Positions 1 to 9,834 of a DNA stretch of 64,000 nucleotides are shown here, piece after piece (within the stretch, counting starts at the first letter, position 1; each line of letters starts with the position of its first letter). The stretch is from Hyposmocoma kahamanoa (lineage: Eukaryota > Arthropoda > Insecta > Lepidoptera > Cosmopterigidae). A program made the translations under genes and the position numbers. Where the stretch lies: assembly GCF_003589595.1 (NCBI RefSeq), contig NW_020653750.1, forward strand, positions 5,043,826 to 5,107,825, given 5' to 3'. The notes beneath the pieces were generated by a model that saw nothing but the letters and a program-made list of their open reading frames with translations, was not told the origin of the DNA and did not search any database.

Positions 1-420
1 TGCAAACAAATTCGATTCTGTCAGCTTTGTCATATACTAACCTAACCTAAACCCACAAGAGGAGGTCGAACCAACTAGCAAATGTAAACAAATTCGATTC
101 TGGCAGCTTTGTTATATACTAACCTAACCTAAGCCCACAGGAGGAAGTCGAACCAACTAGCAAATGCAAACAAATTCGATTCTGGCTGCTTTATCATATA
201 CTAACCTAACCTAAACCCGCAAGAGGAGGTCGAACCAACTAGCAAATGCAAACAAATTCGATTCTGTCAGCTTTGTCTTAAACTAACCTAACCTAAACCT
301 ACAAGAGGAGGTCGAACCAACTAGCAAATGCATACAAATTCGATTCTGGCAGCTTTGTCATATACCAATGTAACCTAAACCCACAGGAGGAGGTCGAACC
401 AACTAGGAAATGCAAACAAA
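1..420. repeat. 82-bp tandem repeat (minisatellite), five units plus a partial
   Basis: Units begin at 1, 83, 165, 247 and 329, and a sixth is cut short at 411-420, giving an exact 82-bp period. Each unit starts tgcaaacaaattcgattctg and ends with gaggaggtcgaaccaactag. The middle of each unit carries ctaacctaacctaa, two to three copies of CCTAA, the complement of the insect telomere unit TTAGG. The fifth unit is the most diverged (tataccaatgtaacc). The array runs off the left edge of the window, so its full length is unknown. No coding potential is seen. Confidence 0.95.
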
Positions 421-830
421 GTTGGTTCATTCACCGTAGCACATAAACATCACTGAAATTATGTACATTTTTTTTTCACTCATACACATTCAACATTATA
501 TTCAGTGAATGTTATATCTGCTGTGTGTATATAAAATGAATATTATGCCATTGGTAAGTATATTAGATTGAAAGTTGTTATATCAATCGTTTATTATACA
601 CAGTGAGCTTTATATCATGCAAGAATATGTCAAATGTGCATACCATAAATTAATGATATCTGTTGAGCGTTATATCGACTAAATATATGTTATTTGTTGT
701 TATATATTACGAATCGCACCCATTATTTTTTATGATACAGTTTGTTACGGGGTAACTAAATAAAAGAAGGAATACCCTTGTAAACAAAAATTTATTTGGG
801 CGCGGTTCGTTATTTTAAAACCCAACGGTT
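421..830. other. AT-rich stretch with recurring ttatatc motif
   Basis: No gene is visible. The motif gttatatc or a close variant recurs about five times between 505 and 710 (for example gaatgttatatc, gttgttatatc, gagctttatatc, gagcgttatatc) at irregular 30-70-bp spacing, suggesting an old degenerate tandem array. Confidence 0.4.
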
Positions 831-1312
831 ATTCACTGAACTTTTGCCTTCCTACGACCTGCAGCTGGTACTCCCCTGGCTGTTCCGCCGAAGTAACGTC
901 CGGGGTTGAAGTAACCGGGACAGGAACGGATCCGTCCGCCGAAATGAAGTCCGGGGGTGCGGGTTGTGAGTGTCCGCCGGATAGATGTCCGGGGCACGAT
1001 GTCGCTCTCTGGGCTCAGGCCAGCCGACGAGGAGAACGGTAGTAAGGTACCGGAACCTCGGACCCAAACAAGTGGGTTTAAAAACACAAACGATTTAAAT
1101 ACTTTAAATTACGAAAAAATATTAACTTTGCGGAAATCGCTATTACGAGAAAATGCGCGTGCGTCTCTCTTCAAGATAGATTTTGGAGTGAGCCGTCGTC
1201 CAAGCGGTAGCGGGACAGCGGCTTGCCTGATACCCCGCAAAGGGGGCGAGGAACCGAACCAGTTGTCGCCTATAAAAAAAATGGCTCGCGCGCATTCCTC
1301 GTTCGATAACTC
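831..1312. other. GC-richer island with short internal repeats; possible retroelement remnant
   Basis: This stretch is much richer in G+C than its surroundings. Three short related blocks start at about 881, 937 and 974, each opening with ccgccg and containing gtccgggg. On the minus strand the segment 833-1087 is open and ends in a Gly/Arg-rich stretch (GYFNPGRYFGG), but it has no recognisable domain and no convincing ATG context. The plus strand is open from 957 to 1367 and shows no domain. A tataaaaaaaatgg at about 1269 resembles a TATA box. I infer a retroelement or gene-end remnant, with low certainty. Confidence 0.25.
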
Positions 1313-1362
1313 TAAGGTATACGTTCCACTGTTGGACACGGGACTCTTCCGAATACATCCTA
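1313..1362 (+). repeat. SINE-D fragment
   Basis: The segment tacgttccactgttggacac followed by gggactcttcc matches the start of the SINE-D copy at 37.7 kb (ccactgctgggcacgggtct). Only about 50 bp remain. Confidence 0.55.
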
Positions 1363-1412
1363 AATAAAATAAATAAAATATTATTAATTTACTACGTTAC
1401 AAGTTTTTATGA

Positions 1413-1850
1413 TAAAAAGGAGGAGGTTCTCAATTCGACTATATGTTTTTTTTTGTATGTATGTTACACGATAACTCCGGTATTCGTGAACCGATTTTCA
1501 TGATTCTTTTTTGTTGAAAAGGGGGTGGTCCCATTCCCACACACAGTGGTCCCATTTCATTTTGAAGAAAATCATCCACCTCTAAGGGTGGCTGTTCACA
1601 AACGAAGATTCATTTTTATAAATAGCGCCTAAATTTTACTTAAGGAGCAATTATTTTAATGATTGATTTTGCTATTTCACCAATTCAAGGCGTTTTTCTC
1701 TCAATATACTTTGAGTAGTGAGAACCGATTTTATTTATCTCCAAGGTCAAGTTCTGTGTAGTGGCGAACTAGGGGATATTTCAATAAAACTTAGCAAATA
1801 GACGTAATTCCACGTACTTCCGAGGTTGGTTTTTTAATACTCTGTACTGA
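1413..1850 (+). repeat. R-repeat copy 1
   Basis: This copy opens with aaaaaggaggaggttctcaa, then cgataactccggtattcgtg and accgattttcatgattc, and ends near actctgtactgagatt. The same order of blocks recurs at 9.58, 25.4, 38.4 and 53.4 kb. The class is unknown: no terminal inverted repeat or coding content is seen, so I treat it as an interspersed non-coding family. Confidence 0.75.
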
Positions 1851-2269
1851 GATTATCTTAATGATAGGGTTACGTTGGTGCAAAAGGCGTCTGGGTGTAT
1901 GTAGTATCATTGGCTTACACATTTCTACCCTTAAGAGTCTCTATAACCTCAAATGGCTTTGGTTGATTCCGCATAACAGTGCAAGTGTTGAATGACTCAC
2001 TTTAGAAAAAAATATATAGTACAAAGTTGAGGATATACAACGTGAAATCACGTGACCTAAAAATTTTCACGAAAAAAATTGTTTACCTACAATTATTACA
2101 AGAAAACCACTGTATTCAATAGATACTTCAAATACACCACTGATTTTTTTTTATATCAGAACTAAATAGAACATGACTGTATAGTATATGATACACATTT
2201 TTCAAACGGCTTTAATTTCGTTAGTAAAAAAATAAATTCCGAAATAAAGCCAGTGTTCCTGCCGCTCGA
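1851..2269. other. No recognisable feature
   Basis: AT-rich DNA with no coding frame of note and no match to the repeat families identified in this window. Confidence 0.5.
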
Positions 2270-2545
2270 CCCAAGCAAAATGAACCGTATTAATACGGGA
2301 GAAATTTAAATTCGGGCTGAGGTAGTATCGACTTTTAAGCAGCACTGCTGTGTTGCGGATTGAAGGATAAGGAAAACCGTCGCAAGCACAAGCAGCGGAA
2401 ACTCAAGATCTAAAAACGTCACGGCCGGAAACATTTGCAACGTTAAGGATACTTCCTTAGCACTGCAAATGTCTATAGGCGAGGGTTATTACTTTCCATC
2501 AGGTGGGTCTGCTGTCTGTTTGCCCGCTTCAATTACGTAAAAAAA
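2270..2545 (+). mobile_element. Degenerate Bm1-like SINE
   Basis: A decayed SINE body ends in tctataggcgagggttatta and ccatcaggtgggtctgctg followed by an A-run. This is the characteristic 3' end of Bm1-type lepidopteran SINEs (accatcaggtgggccgtatg in typical members). The 5' part (from gttcctgccgctcgacc) is too diverged to place exactly. Confidence 0.55.
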
Positions 2546-2994
2546 CCTCGCATAAAAAGTCTTTTACCCAGTCTCCAGGCTTGCCAAGCAAATTCCATTT
2601 TCATCGTCCTATAATTGTAAATACGTATAATATATGATGACGTGTAAATATGTGGTACATAACATCTAAACCCTTAGCTTATTTTGATGTGGATTTTTAC
2701 CTACCTACCTACATACTATTCTAGAGATATTTTTGTTTGCTTTTGTCATTTTTTTATGTTTGAATAACATCCTTTTTAATTCGTTATACTCGTTATTTTT
2801 AGAAGCATGGTGATTTCAGAAGCAGGTAATTTCTCTGCAGTTTTTATTTTCGTAAGTGTATGAATATTTATACATATGGATGTATATTAACGTTATTTAA
2901 TATTCATACCGATATATTTTGTACGTTTGTAATACTTAGTAAATATGTTGGCGTTAACAAATATGTTGGAGTCGGTATTTTTTTAATTATCGTT
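2546..2994. other. No recognisable feature
   Basis: AT-rich sequence. Short open frames here (for example 2860-3111) run straight into the adjacent SINE and are not credible genes. Confidence 0.5.
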
Positions 2995-3220
2995 TATAAT
3001 AATAATAAAGCACACTCTCATATCTCCGCACTAGGGGAACTCTGTATCGCGAGTGTCATTGACACACACGTAGACAACCACAAATTACACGCTAACTCAC
3101 GAGATAAATAAATGTAAGCCATAAAAATATTTGTTCTGGCCCGGTAATCGAACCCGAGACCTTTGCGTGGCAGTCCAGGATGTTAACCGTTCGGTCATAG
3201 TTCGGCCACGGGGGCAGTTG
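2995..3220 (-). mobile_element. SINE-A copy 1
   Basis: tRNA-derived SINE in minus orientation. The ATT-repeat tail lies at the low-coordinate end and the tRNA-like head (reverse complement of gccgaacggttaac, with B-box-like ggttcgattacc) at the high end. The head carries a small duplication: both ttcggtcat and ttcggccac are present. Confidence 0.85.
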
Positions 3221-3391
3221 ATTAGTTTAATATACTTTTCCCTCTTTCTCTCTTGCACGCTGTTGCCCGTTTATTGCCCTTGTTTTCACTGCCTTGGAGT
3301 GGCTGGAAGATATCTCTTTTAGAGTTGTATACCCCACCTTAGCCCAGCATTACTATAATTAAATTTAAATAAATAAATGTATCTACCTAAA

Positions 3392-3716
3392 TACTAAACA
3401 ACATCAGATATGTTGCTCTGATCCCAAAGTAAGTAGCTAAAGCACTTATGGAAATCGGAAACAACGACGGTACTACAAGCGCCCAGACCAGAGACAATAT
3501 AGAAAAGTTTTATACAGTGACCCAACCGGGCATCAAACCTCCAGGGGACCCAACATGTGTTATGGAAATCGAAAACAACGACGATACTTCGAACACCCAG
3601 ACCCGAGACAATAAAGTTTTTCTGCACTGGCCCAATTGGGAATCAAACCCGGGATCTCAGAGATGGCGACATCATGAAAACCGGTATGCAAGCCACTTGA
3701 CCACAGAGGCCGTAAA
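3392..3716 (-). mobile_element. Dimeric tRNA-headed SINE
   Basis: The minus strand starts with a tRNA-like head (acggcctctgtggtcaagtg) and a B-box-like gggtttgattccc. After it comes a body containing tctcgggtctgggtgttcg. The head-end/body segment occurs twice in tandem, 114 bp apart: plus-strand units start at 3449 (atggaaatcggaaacaacga) and 3563 (atggaaatcgaaaacaacga). Each contains cccagac..gagacaata and then a B-box-like block. The 3' end has the family motif ttactttgggatcagagcaa. Open frames across it are by-products of the repeat. Confidence 0.8.
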
Positions 3717-3862
3717 AAATAATTAAATATTTCTTTTGTATTTGTTTCAAATTGAAATCAGATTTTTTAAATAAATTGTATAATTGAACGGTGTACTTTT
3801 AATTTAAGATACCATGTTACTTAAAAGGAACTAATCCTAACAATTGATCATTTTGATCGGTA

Positions 3863-4128
3863 TCATAAAAATATAGGATTTTTTTCATATTTGATCAGTT
3901 CGATTTCCAAGCGAGGTAGGAAATTTTCTAAAATGCTTTCAACATTTTTTGGATGCAGTATTACTTGCTTATCAAAATAGTGTAAAAACAACTTGAACAG
4001 TTGACTTCGTTGAACATCACTGAACATTGTAACAAACATTCGCCCCAAAGAGGGACGGTCACGTACATGGCGGATATCTGGCGAGTCTATCCACAGATTG
4101 CTCGTATATTGCCCGTCCGCTGCCAATA
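3863..4128 (-). CDS. Candidate host exon or gene fragment, unknown function
   Basis: A minus-strand frame of 87 codons with no ATG at its start. It is bounded upstream by an AG at 4130-4129, which could be a splice acceptor, although the pyrimidine tract before it is poor. The protein has balanced, soluble-protein composition: charged, with mixed helix-forming residues (for example RMFVTMFSDVQRSQLFKLFL and VESILENFLPRLEIELIKYE). It shows none of the low-complexity or repeat-derived character of neighbouring chance frames. No cysteine motif, signal peptide or membrane segment is seen, and I do not recognise a family. It could be a terminal exon, an old pseudogene piece or chance. Confidence 0.3.
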
Positions 4129-5224
4129 CTAATTACGATAATGCCAACCAGTGATGTATTATTTCTTTCCTTTCGATGTTTTGGTTTGATGTGCTTTTTC
4201 AGTAGGTGATAATAAAATTTCTATTTCTGTATTCGTAAGATGAAATAATTTAGTGCTCATTATACTAATTATATTATCATTGATTAAGGCCTATTTTTAA
4301 CACGATTTTTGTTTCTGGGCTATCAATATCATTTAATTGGTTCTATCATAAAAACATGAAAAAGCTTTATTTCCCTGTAAAAAACTTCGCTTTTGTGGTT
4401 TAGGACAAAGAAAGGTGGTTTGAGTACCATTAGGGAAACGTACAAATTTTCGGGTTTCTCTTTATTTGCAAGATGTAAACATTATATTTAAAATCAATAG
4501 TATATTTCAACCAAAATTCTACAAATTAATGACAAGGAACTTAGAAATGTGTAGTTTTGCGACCTTACGTAAATACCACTATGTACCTATGTAAATAACA
4601 CTGTGACCATCGAAGTAATCAATGATTTTGCCAATGTCAAGTTGAGGAACACACGCGTTTTTACTCAAAAACTTAGCGGTGAATTTGGACAAAATTCACT
4701 GAGAGGACAATCTACAATTACCGAGAACTTACACAGAAACAATTTTTACGTTTTTTATAAATTTACGCAGCACATGTATAAAGGGAGAGTGGACTAACGT
4801 TACGAGGAAGTTGATATTAATGGGATAATAAAAATCGATTATTATTTTCAGATGTTCACGTTATAATAATACTCATTGAAAGGCTTTATTCATAAGTAAG
4901 TATAACAATATTTTATCAAATTAATCGATTATTAATAATTTTCCCCTCACTAACGCCTCTCAGTAACGGTGTTGAGTAATTAACAAGAATGAATCCGATA
5001 GCACCCAGACTTATGACGAAATTGGTTATTGTAACGTAAATCGTAGATATCACTTCGATATCAGTATTATTTACACCAAAACCTTTGACTGTAAAGTAAT
5101 ACAAATGAATTGTCGAACTTTATTACTAATTCTATGCTGTAGCGCCCACTTTGACTGTTGAACACTGCGAAACATAAATTATCAATTTAATTTGCATCTT
5201 ACTAATCACGCTAGCTTCATGGAT
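4129..5224. other. No recognisable feature
   Basis: About 1.1 kb of AT-rich DNA. Short frames at 4603-4797 (GTG start) and 4916-5104 show no domain and are most likely chance. Confidence 0.5.
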
Positions 5225-5441
5225 AACTGCTTCTGTGGCCGAACGGTTACCACGCCGGACTGCCACGCAGAGGTCCCATGTTCGATTCCCGGGCCGGGAA
5301 AAATATTTGTATGGCCTACATTTATTTCTCTCGTGAGTTTGGGTGTAATTTGTGGTTGTCTTTGTGTGTGTTCATGGGACCCGCGACACAGGATTTCCCT
5401 AATGCGGGGCTATGTTGAGTGTGTGCGTTATTATTATTATA
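5225..5441 (+). mobile_element. SINE-A copy 2
   Basis: One of the most complete plus-strand copies. It has head ttctgtggccgaacggttac, B-box-like gttcgattcccgg, body atggcctacatttatttctc and gtgtaatttgtggttgtc, and tail gtgtgcgttattattattat. The open frame crossing it (5192-5473) is a by-product. Confidence 0.9.
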
Positions 5442-5755
5442 TGTGTGCGTTATGGGGTAGTCAAAGACGATGAACACCACTTGTGTGTGACCTTGGCGTA
5501 CCTTTTGACAAAAGAGCAAGTTCTCGTTTCAATTGAATGAATGAATGAATTAATTAAAGAATGAATTACTCTGACGCCTATGAACTAATTTCAATGGTTC
5601 TTTAATATTGGACTGGGGGTACCTCAGGTGTGGACCCATTTATATCCGAAGAAAAGATATTTTTTTAAAAGTAACAAATTAGGGGATGAATCATGTTTAT
5701 TGCATTTCATTCACTTTCCATTAACCGATTTTAATAGAAAATTGTTTGTAGAGTA
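5442..5755. repeat. Simple repeat and R-repeat fragment
   Basis: A short AATG-type simple repeat lies at 5534-5550. Between about 5675 and 5745 the words aaattaggggatgaatc and ttaaccgattttaatag match the middle of the R-repeat copy at 9.75 kb. Confidence 0.5.
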
Positions 5756-6036
5756 AGCAGTAGAGCTCCTTGTGAAAGAGTTCGTCCAGGGAAGTACTAC
5801 CTTACCTATTTCTGCCGTCAAGTCAGCATTACTGTGTTCCAGTCTGAAGCGTAAGGGTACTGGTGAAATTACAGGCATATGAGATTTGTCAACTTACTTC
5901 TCCGGGTGACGGTCGCAGTGGCAGTGCCCCTTAGATCTTTGTGATTTAAATCTCTGATTGGCACTGCAAGTGTTATGGGCAGGCGTGTAGCTTACCATCA
6001 GGCGCACGACTTGTTTGTCCTGTCACTTGATGTTAT
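5756..6036 (+). mobile_element. SINE-B copy (Bm1-like)
   Basis: It begins agcagtagagctccttgtga and contains ctatttctgccgtcaag (reverse of the ggcagaaatagg motif), ggtgacggtcgcagtggcag and the end ccatcaggcgcacgacttg. By comparison with Bm1, the SINE sense strand is the complement. Strand here follows the agctcctt-first reading used for all SINE-B entries. Confidence 0.85.
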
Positions 6037-6364
6037 GTTGACTAATCTAAATCATGGAAATGACAAACAAATGAGAGGCACTCCTCAACAGTCTACAGCA
6101 GTTACACAACATAAGTAAGTGGCAATAGTTTTGACGAGGTTTCTATTTGAGTTTCAACTCTAGTTCAGGATGCCTCGGCAATGAATACGGCGAAAATTGA
6201 GTAAAGTTTTGAGGTAGCTTTTTGTTTTATAAAAAAGTTATTTCTTTAGTTACAATTCGCACGCGTCGAAGAAGAATGTACTTTTTTGACTGAATTTTCA
6301 CGACTGTTAAAAATAGGTATTAATCGAACATAACACTTTTAAATTCAAAGTCCAAATCCTATTT
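6037..6364. other. No recognisable feature
   Basis: AT-rich; nothing coding or repetitive recognised. Confidence 0.5.
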
Positions 6365-6590
6365 ATTTGCCACACACATATAAAACAAAACATACTAATG
6401 AAAAGTTTTACATAAAAATAGTGACTAAAACAAAATACTATTCACTATGGTTACAAATGTGTGGCGAGGATTCTGAACTCAGCATATGCTGTGCAAACTT
6501 GGTTTGCACAGCACTGATTTTCAGTCAGAACCTGCCTGGCAGGATCTTACAGTCTGACGGTAGATGGTGTACCAGATCATTTTATGAAAT
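6365..6590 (-). repeat. F-repeat copy 1 with short hairpin
   Basis: Shares ctcagcatatgctgtgc...ctgattttcagtcagaacct with the copy at 41.6 kb (ctcagcatgtgtcacagct...ctggttttcagttggaacca). It contains a perfect 10-bp stem with a 5-nt loop (gctgtgcaaa / tttgcacagc at 6488-6512). It is probably a LINE or SINE 3' part, since the second copy ends in an AAAG tail. Confidence 0.5.
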
Positions 6591-6823
6591 GAATTAGCAC
6601 AGACCATTAGTTAAGGTATCATAAAAAAGGTATATTTTATTGTAGGTAAGGTAATTCTATGTTAGCTACTTTGAAACGTAACCAAAAACATTTTAAAATG
6701 CTTAATTTATTTCATTTCAATTATAACTCTGAACAACAACAACTAACAAACAAACCGTATTGCGCCTTGCTTCCTCGAATAAAAATCGAAAACATAGGTT
6801 TAAGTTAACAATATTTTTTTTTG

Positions 6824-7112
6824 TAATATGAAGTGACGGGACAGGATGATATGAAATCGTGTGCCTGATGGTAAACTACACGCCTGTCCATAACAGTTCC
6901 CGTGCCACTCAGAGTTTTAAATCGCAAAGATCTGAGGGGCACTGCCACTGCGCCCGTCATCCTGAGACATAAATTGATAACTCCCATGTGCCTGTAATTT
7001 CACCAGCACTCTTACCCTTCAAAACCGGAACAGAGCAATGCTGATATCACTGCTTGACGGCAGAAATAGGCAAGGTGGACGAACTCTTTCACTAGGACCT
7101 CTACTGCTACTG
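6824..7112 (-). mobile_element. SINE-B copy
   Basis: Minus-orientation copy: aagtgacgggacaggatg, then gtgcctgatggtaaactaca, ctgaggggcactgccactg, cacccttac-like cactcttacccttcaaaacc, and the motif cggcagaaataggcaaggtg. It ends with gaactctttcactagg. Confidence 0.88.
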
Positions 7113-7609
7113 ATCAAAATCTTTTAATGTTCAAAATTTTGCATTTAAACTGCGTTGTAATGTTGCGTACTTCAAGTTTTCGTTAATAATTACGAATTTG
7201 TTTTTCACGTACTTAAAGAATGCTGTCTTTCTCGAACATTTGACTAAGTATTTACGGAGCAGTATCAGTTATACTCTTATCGAATAAGAAAGTTCTAATA
7301 GTAACGATACGTACTGACATTTGCAGGTTTTTTGGCATGCGGTAAAAATATAGTAAATGTTTTTATATTTGGGTGTAGTCCTCAACATTGTCGATAGAGT
7401 TACATGAATGGGAGTGGACGTGTATTGATTACTTCATAATTTGTATTTAGAGAGACACGAGACCAAATAAATATCTTTTTTTTCTTTCTTTTAATTTATC
7501 CAGTGAGGCAAAAAATTACTTAATTTTATATTTATGCCATTCTCTCACAGGGACTGCGAATTCCAAAATGGTGAAAAAATATATATTATATTTCTTTTTT
7601 TTATGTAAA
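7113..7609. other. No recognisable feature
   Basis: AT-rich; no coding frame or family match seen. Confidence 0.5.
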
Positions 7610-7986
7610 GAAGGAGGCTAACGATAAGACGAGCCACTTGATGGGAGGTGGTCATCGTCGCTCATGGACATTTGCAACATGAGATGAGCTGCATATGCGT
7701 TGCCAGTCCTTGAGAACCCTGTAAACAGGCTGTTTGAAGAACCCCATGTTGTAGCACAAATGAAATATTTCAGGAGGAAGAAACGAACGCGATGCGTGGT
7801 CTTACAATGCCAGGCATCTAAAAAGTGGGGACTTTGGGAATGGACTTTCCTCCTTTGGCGGGAGATGTGATGGTGGAAACGAGACAGTGACACCAGTTCC
7901 AAAAGTTCCTCAGAGCACCCCCCACTATAAAGACGGTAGAACACACACAGAAAGCTAACGTGTAAGGGGCTCCACACCGCCTGCAA
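7610..7986 (-). mobile_element. Degenerate LINE-derived repeat fragment (CR1-like)
   Basis: The order of blocks (gatgggaggtggtcatcgtc, catggacatttgcaacatga, gcgttgccagtccttgag, then the stretch around 7860-7960) matches a widespread lepidopteran repeat. That repeat is usually read as the antisense 3' region of CR1-type LINEs. The minus frame 7618-7986 is open for 122 codons but has no intact domain. Assignment to CR1 is from memory of the repeat type and is tentative. Confidence 0.5.
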
Positions 7987-8239
7987 GTTTGGGAAAAGAG
8001 GGCTGATTTATTTTTTTGATCTATTTATTAACTTGAATTATATCTCCCTATATCACGAACAGGTAAAATGTTTATTAATGAATTTTTTAGTTTTATTTGC
8101 GACCGCTACAGATACTGTACAATTCGCTTTAGAAAATTGTCTAGTATTTTACGTTAGACACCGTGAAGTTACAGTACAGGTACCGGATTTACTATGAATT
8201 CTTAATATGCATTGCATAGTTTTTTTAAAACTAAATGGA

Positions 8240-8625
8240 CTTGCTCTTGACCACTACATAGCCCTGGAGCATAGATAGGATCTACGATGGAACAAGCTTG
8301 CCCAGAAGATGCCTATTCGTTGGAACCTAATAGATACTCGGGTTGTGTGTGCTCGGAAACAAAGTCACAGTCAGGGATTTCCAATTCTGGTCTCTGCGCA
8401 TAATAAAAGATGACGAAAAGTGCTCAGTACGCCTGAAGGGAATATTGACCAAGTAAGGATGATATCCCGCCGTACGTCTAGATGTCCGATAGTCAAAGGG
8501 GCGGACGGGATGAGCTGATGAAGCTCATGGGCATACTCACCGAAATATACTCTATAGAAAACCGACAGAACTTTGCGCCGGTAGGTTAAACTATGAAGTT
8601 TAGATTCGAGCTTATCGTCGCTAAT
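8240..8625 (-). mobile_element. Degenerate LINE-derived repeat fragment
   Basis: Contains aagcttgcccagaagatgcc followed by tattcg, and further on actcaccgaaatatactcta and gaaaaccgacagaactttgc. These words belong to a common lepidopteran LINE C-terminal/3' region read antisense. No frame survives. Confidence 0.5.
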
Positions 8626-9001
8626 AAGTCACCTGGCGTTCAAAACGACATTGCATATAATTTTAAATACGTGTGGTCATAATACTAACGCTATTAATAT
8701 ATAGACCCCATTATTGGAGAGACATTAATTAATCATAGATACGGGAGCTTTGCTCCACTGGACCATGATCTGTATTAATGTTACTCGTATATTGCGTAAT
8801 TAATAGTCAAATGGTCACAGTTGTTTGTACGTACCTATATATGGTGACAATTGCTGCTGGCATTCTGGTTTTTGATCACAATAAATAGTGCCCTTTTGTT
8901 CAAGTTCCTGAATAAATTATCACACTAAATGTCTGCCTTTGTTATATTTGTTATATGGCGATCAAAATTTGGAATTTTACTATGTGATGCATAACGACGA
9001 C
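8626..9001. other. No recognisable feature
   Basis: AT-rich sequence without identified repeats or genes. Confidence 0.5.
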
Positions 9002-9236
9002 ATAATAATAATAATAATAATAATAGTAATGACGCACACATTCTACATAGCCCCGTACTAGAGAAACTCTGTGTCGCGGGTGCCATGGATACATACATAG
9101 ACAACCACAAATTACACCCAAACTCACGAGAGAATTAAATGTATGCCATACAAATATTTCTTTCGGCCCGGGAATCGAACCTGGGACCTCGGCGTGGCAG
9201 ACCGGGATGGTAACCATTCTGCCACGGAGGCAGTTA
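9002..9236 (-). mobile_element. SINE-A copy 3
   Basis: Starts with a TAA repeat tail (9002-9030), then acatagccccgtactagaga, acaaccacaaattacaccca, the B-box-like complement cgggaatcgaacctggga, and the head complement ggtaaccattctgccacg. The usual cggcc before the head end is changed to ctgcc. Confidence 0.88.
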
Positions 9237-9577
9237 ATTGTAATTCAGTTTATAATGAAGGTAGAGCATTAAACACAAGAGACTGAATACTAGGCGGAAT
9301 GTGGACTTCCTACAGCAATCTTATCTATTTTTCTTTTTTACATTTCTGCACATTTATATTATGTATATAATATTTTTCCCATAGACTGAAAATGGTGACC
9401 TTTGACTTTAACTATGTCTGGGCACTGGTCGAAATTCAAAATGTGGGCTTCGTCATTACCTGTAGAATTGTAGTTAGTTTCAAATTTCGTGCATAGTGAT
9501 TAAGAAACGGCCGAAAAAATTGGAGGAGTAGATGCTAAGATAACTTCGTTCGTTCCGTTCGCTGCGTTTCAAATTTT
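9237..9577. other. No recognisable feature
   Basis: AT-rich sequence; nothing recognised. Confidence 0.5.
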
Positions 9578-9834
9578 AACGACTTTAAAAAAAGGAGGAG
9601 GTTCTCAATTTGACTGTTTCTTTTTTGTATGTATATTACGCGATAAATCCGATATTTGTGAACCGATTTTGATGATTCTTGTTGGAAAGAGAGTACTTCA
9701 GTATTGGTCCCATTTAAATTTGTAGAAAATATTCCACCTCTAATGGTAGCAAACTAGGGGATGAATCTTTCCGGTAACCGATTTCAATAAAATTTGGCAA
9801 ATATAAATTTTAGTACTCTGTACTGAGATTATTC
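9578..9834 (+). repeat. R-repeat copy 2
   Basis: Same block order as copy 1: ggaggaggttctcaatttga, gtatattacgcgataaatcc, aaccgattttgatgattctt, attccacctctaatggtagc, ctaggggatgaatc, tactctgtactgagattatt. Confidence 0.78.

Noticed and set aside
1..420. CRISPR-like array (regular units)
   Set aside because: Units are contiguous and near-identical with no unique spacers; it is a minisatellite in a eukaryotic genome.
833..1087. Gly/Arg-rich minus-strand frame as a glycine-rich antimicrobial or cuticle protein
   Set aside because: No signal peptide, no repeat periodicity in the protein, and no ATG in a good context.
5192..5473. Open frame of 93 codons
   Set aside because: It reads straight through SINE-A. 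Similar peptide text appears wherever that SINE occurs, so it is a by-product of the repeat.
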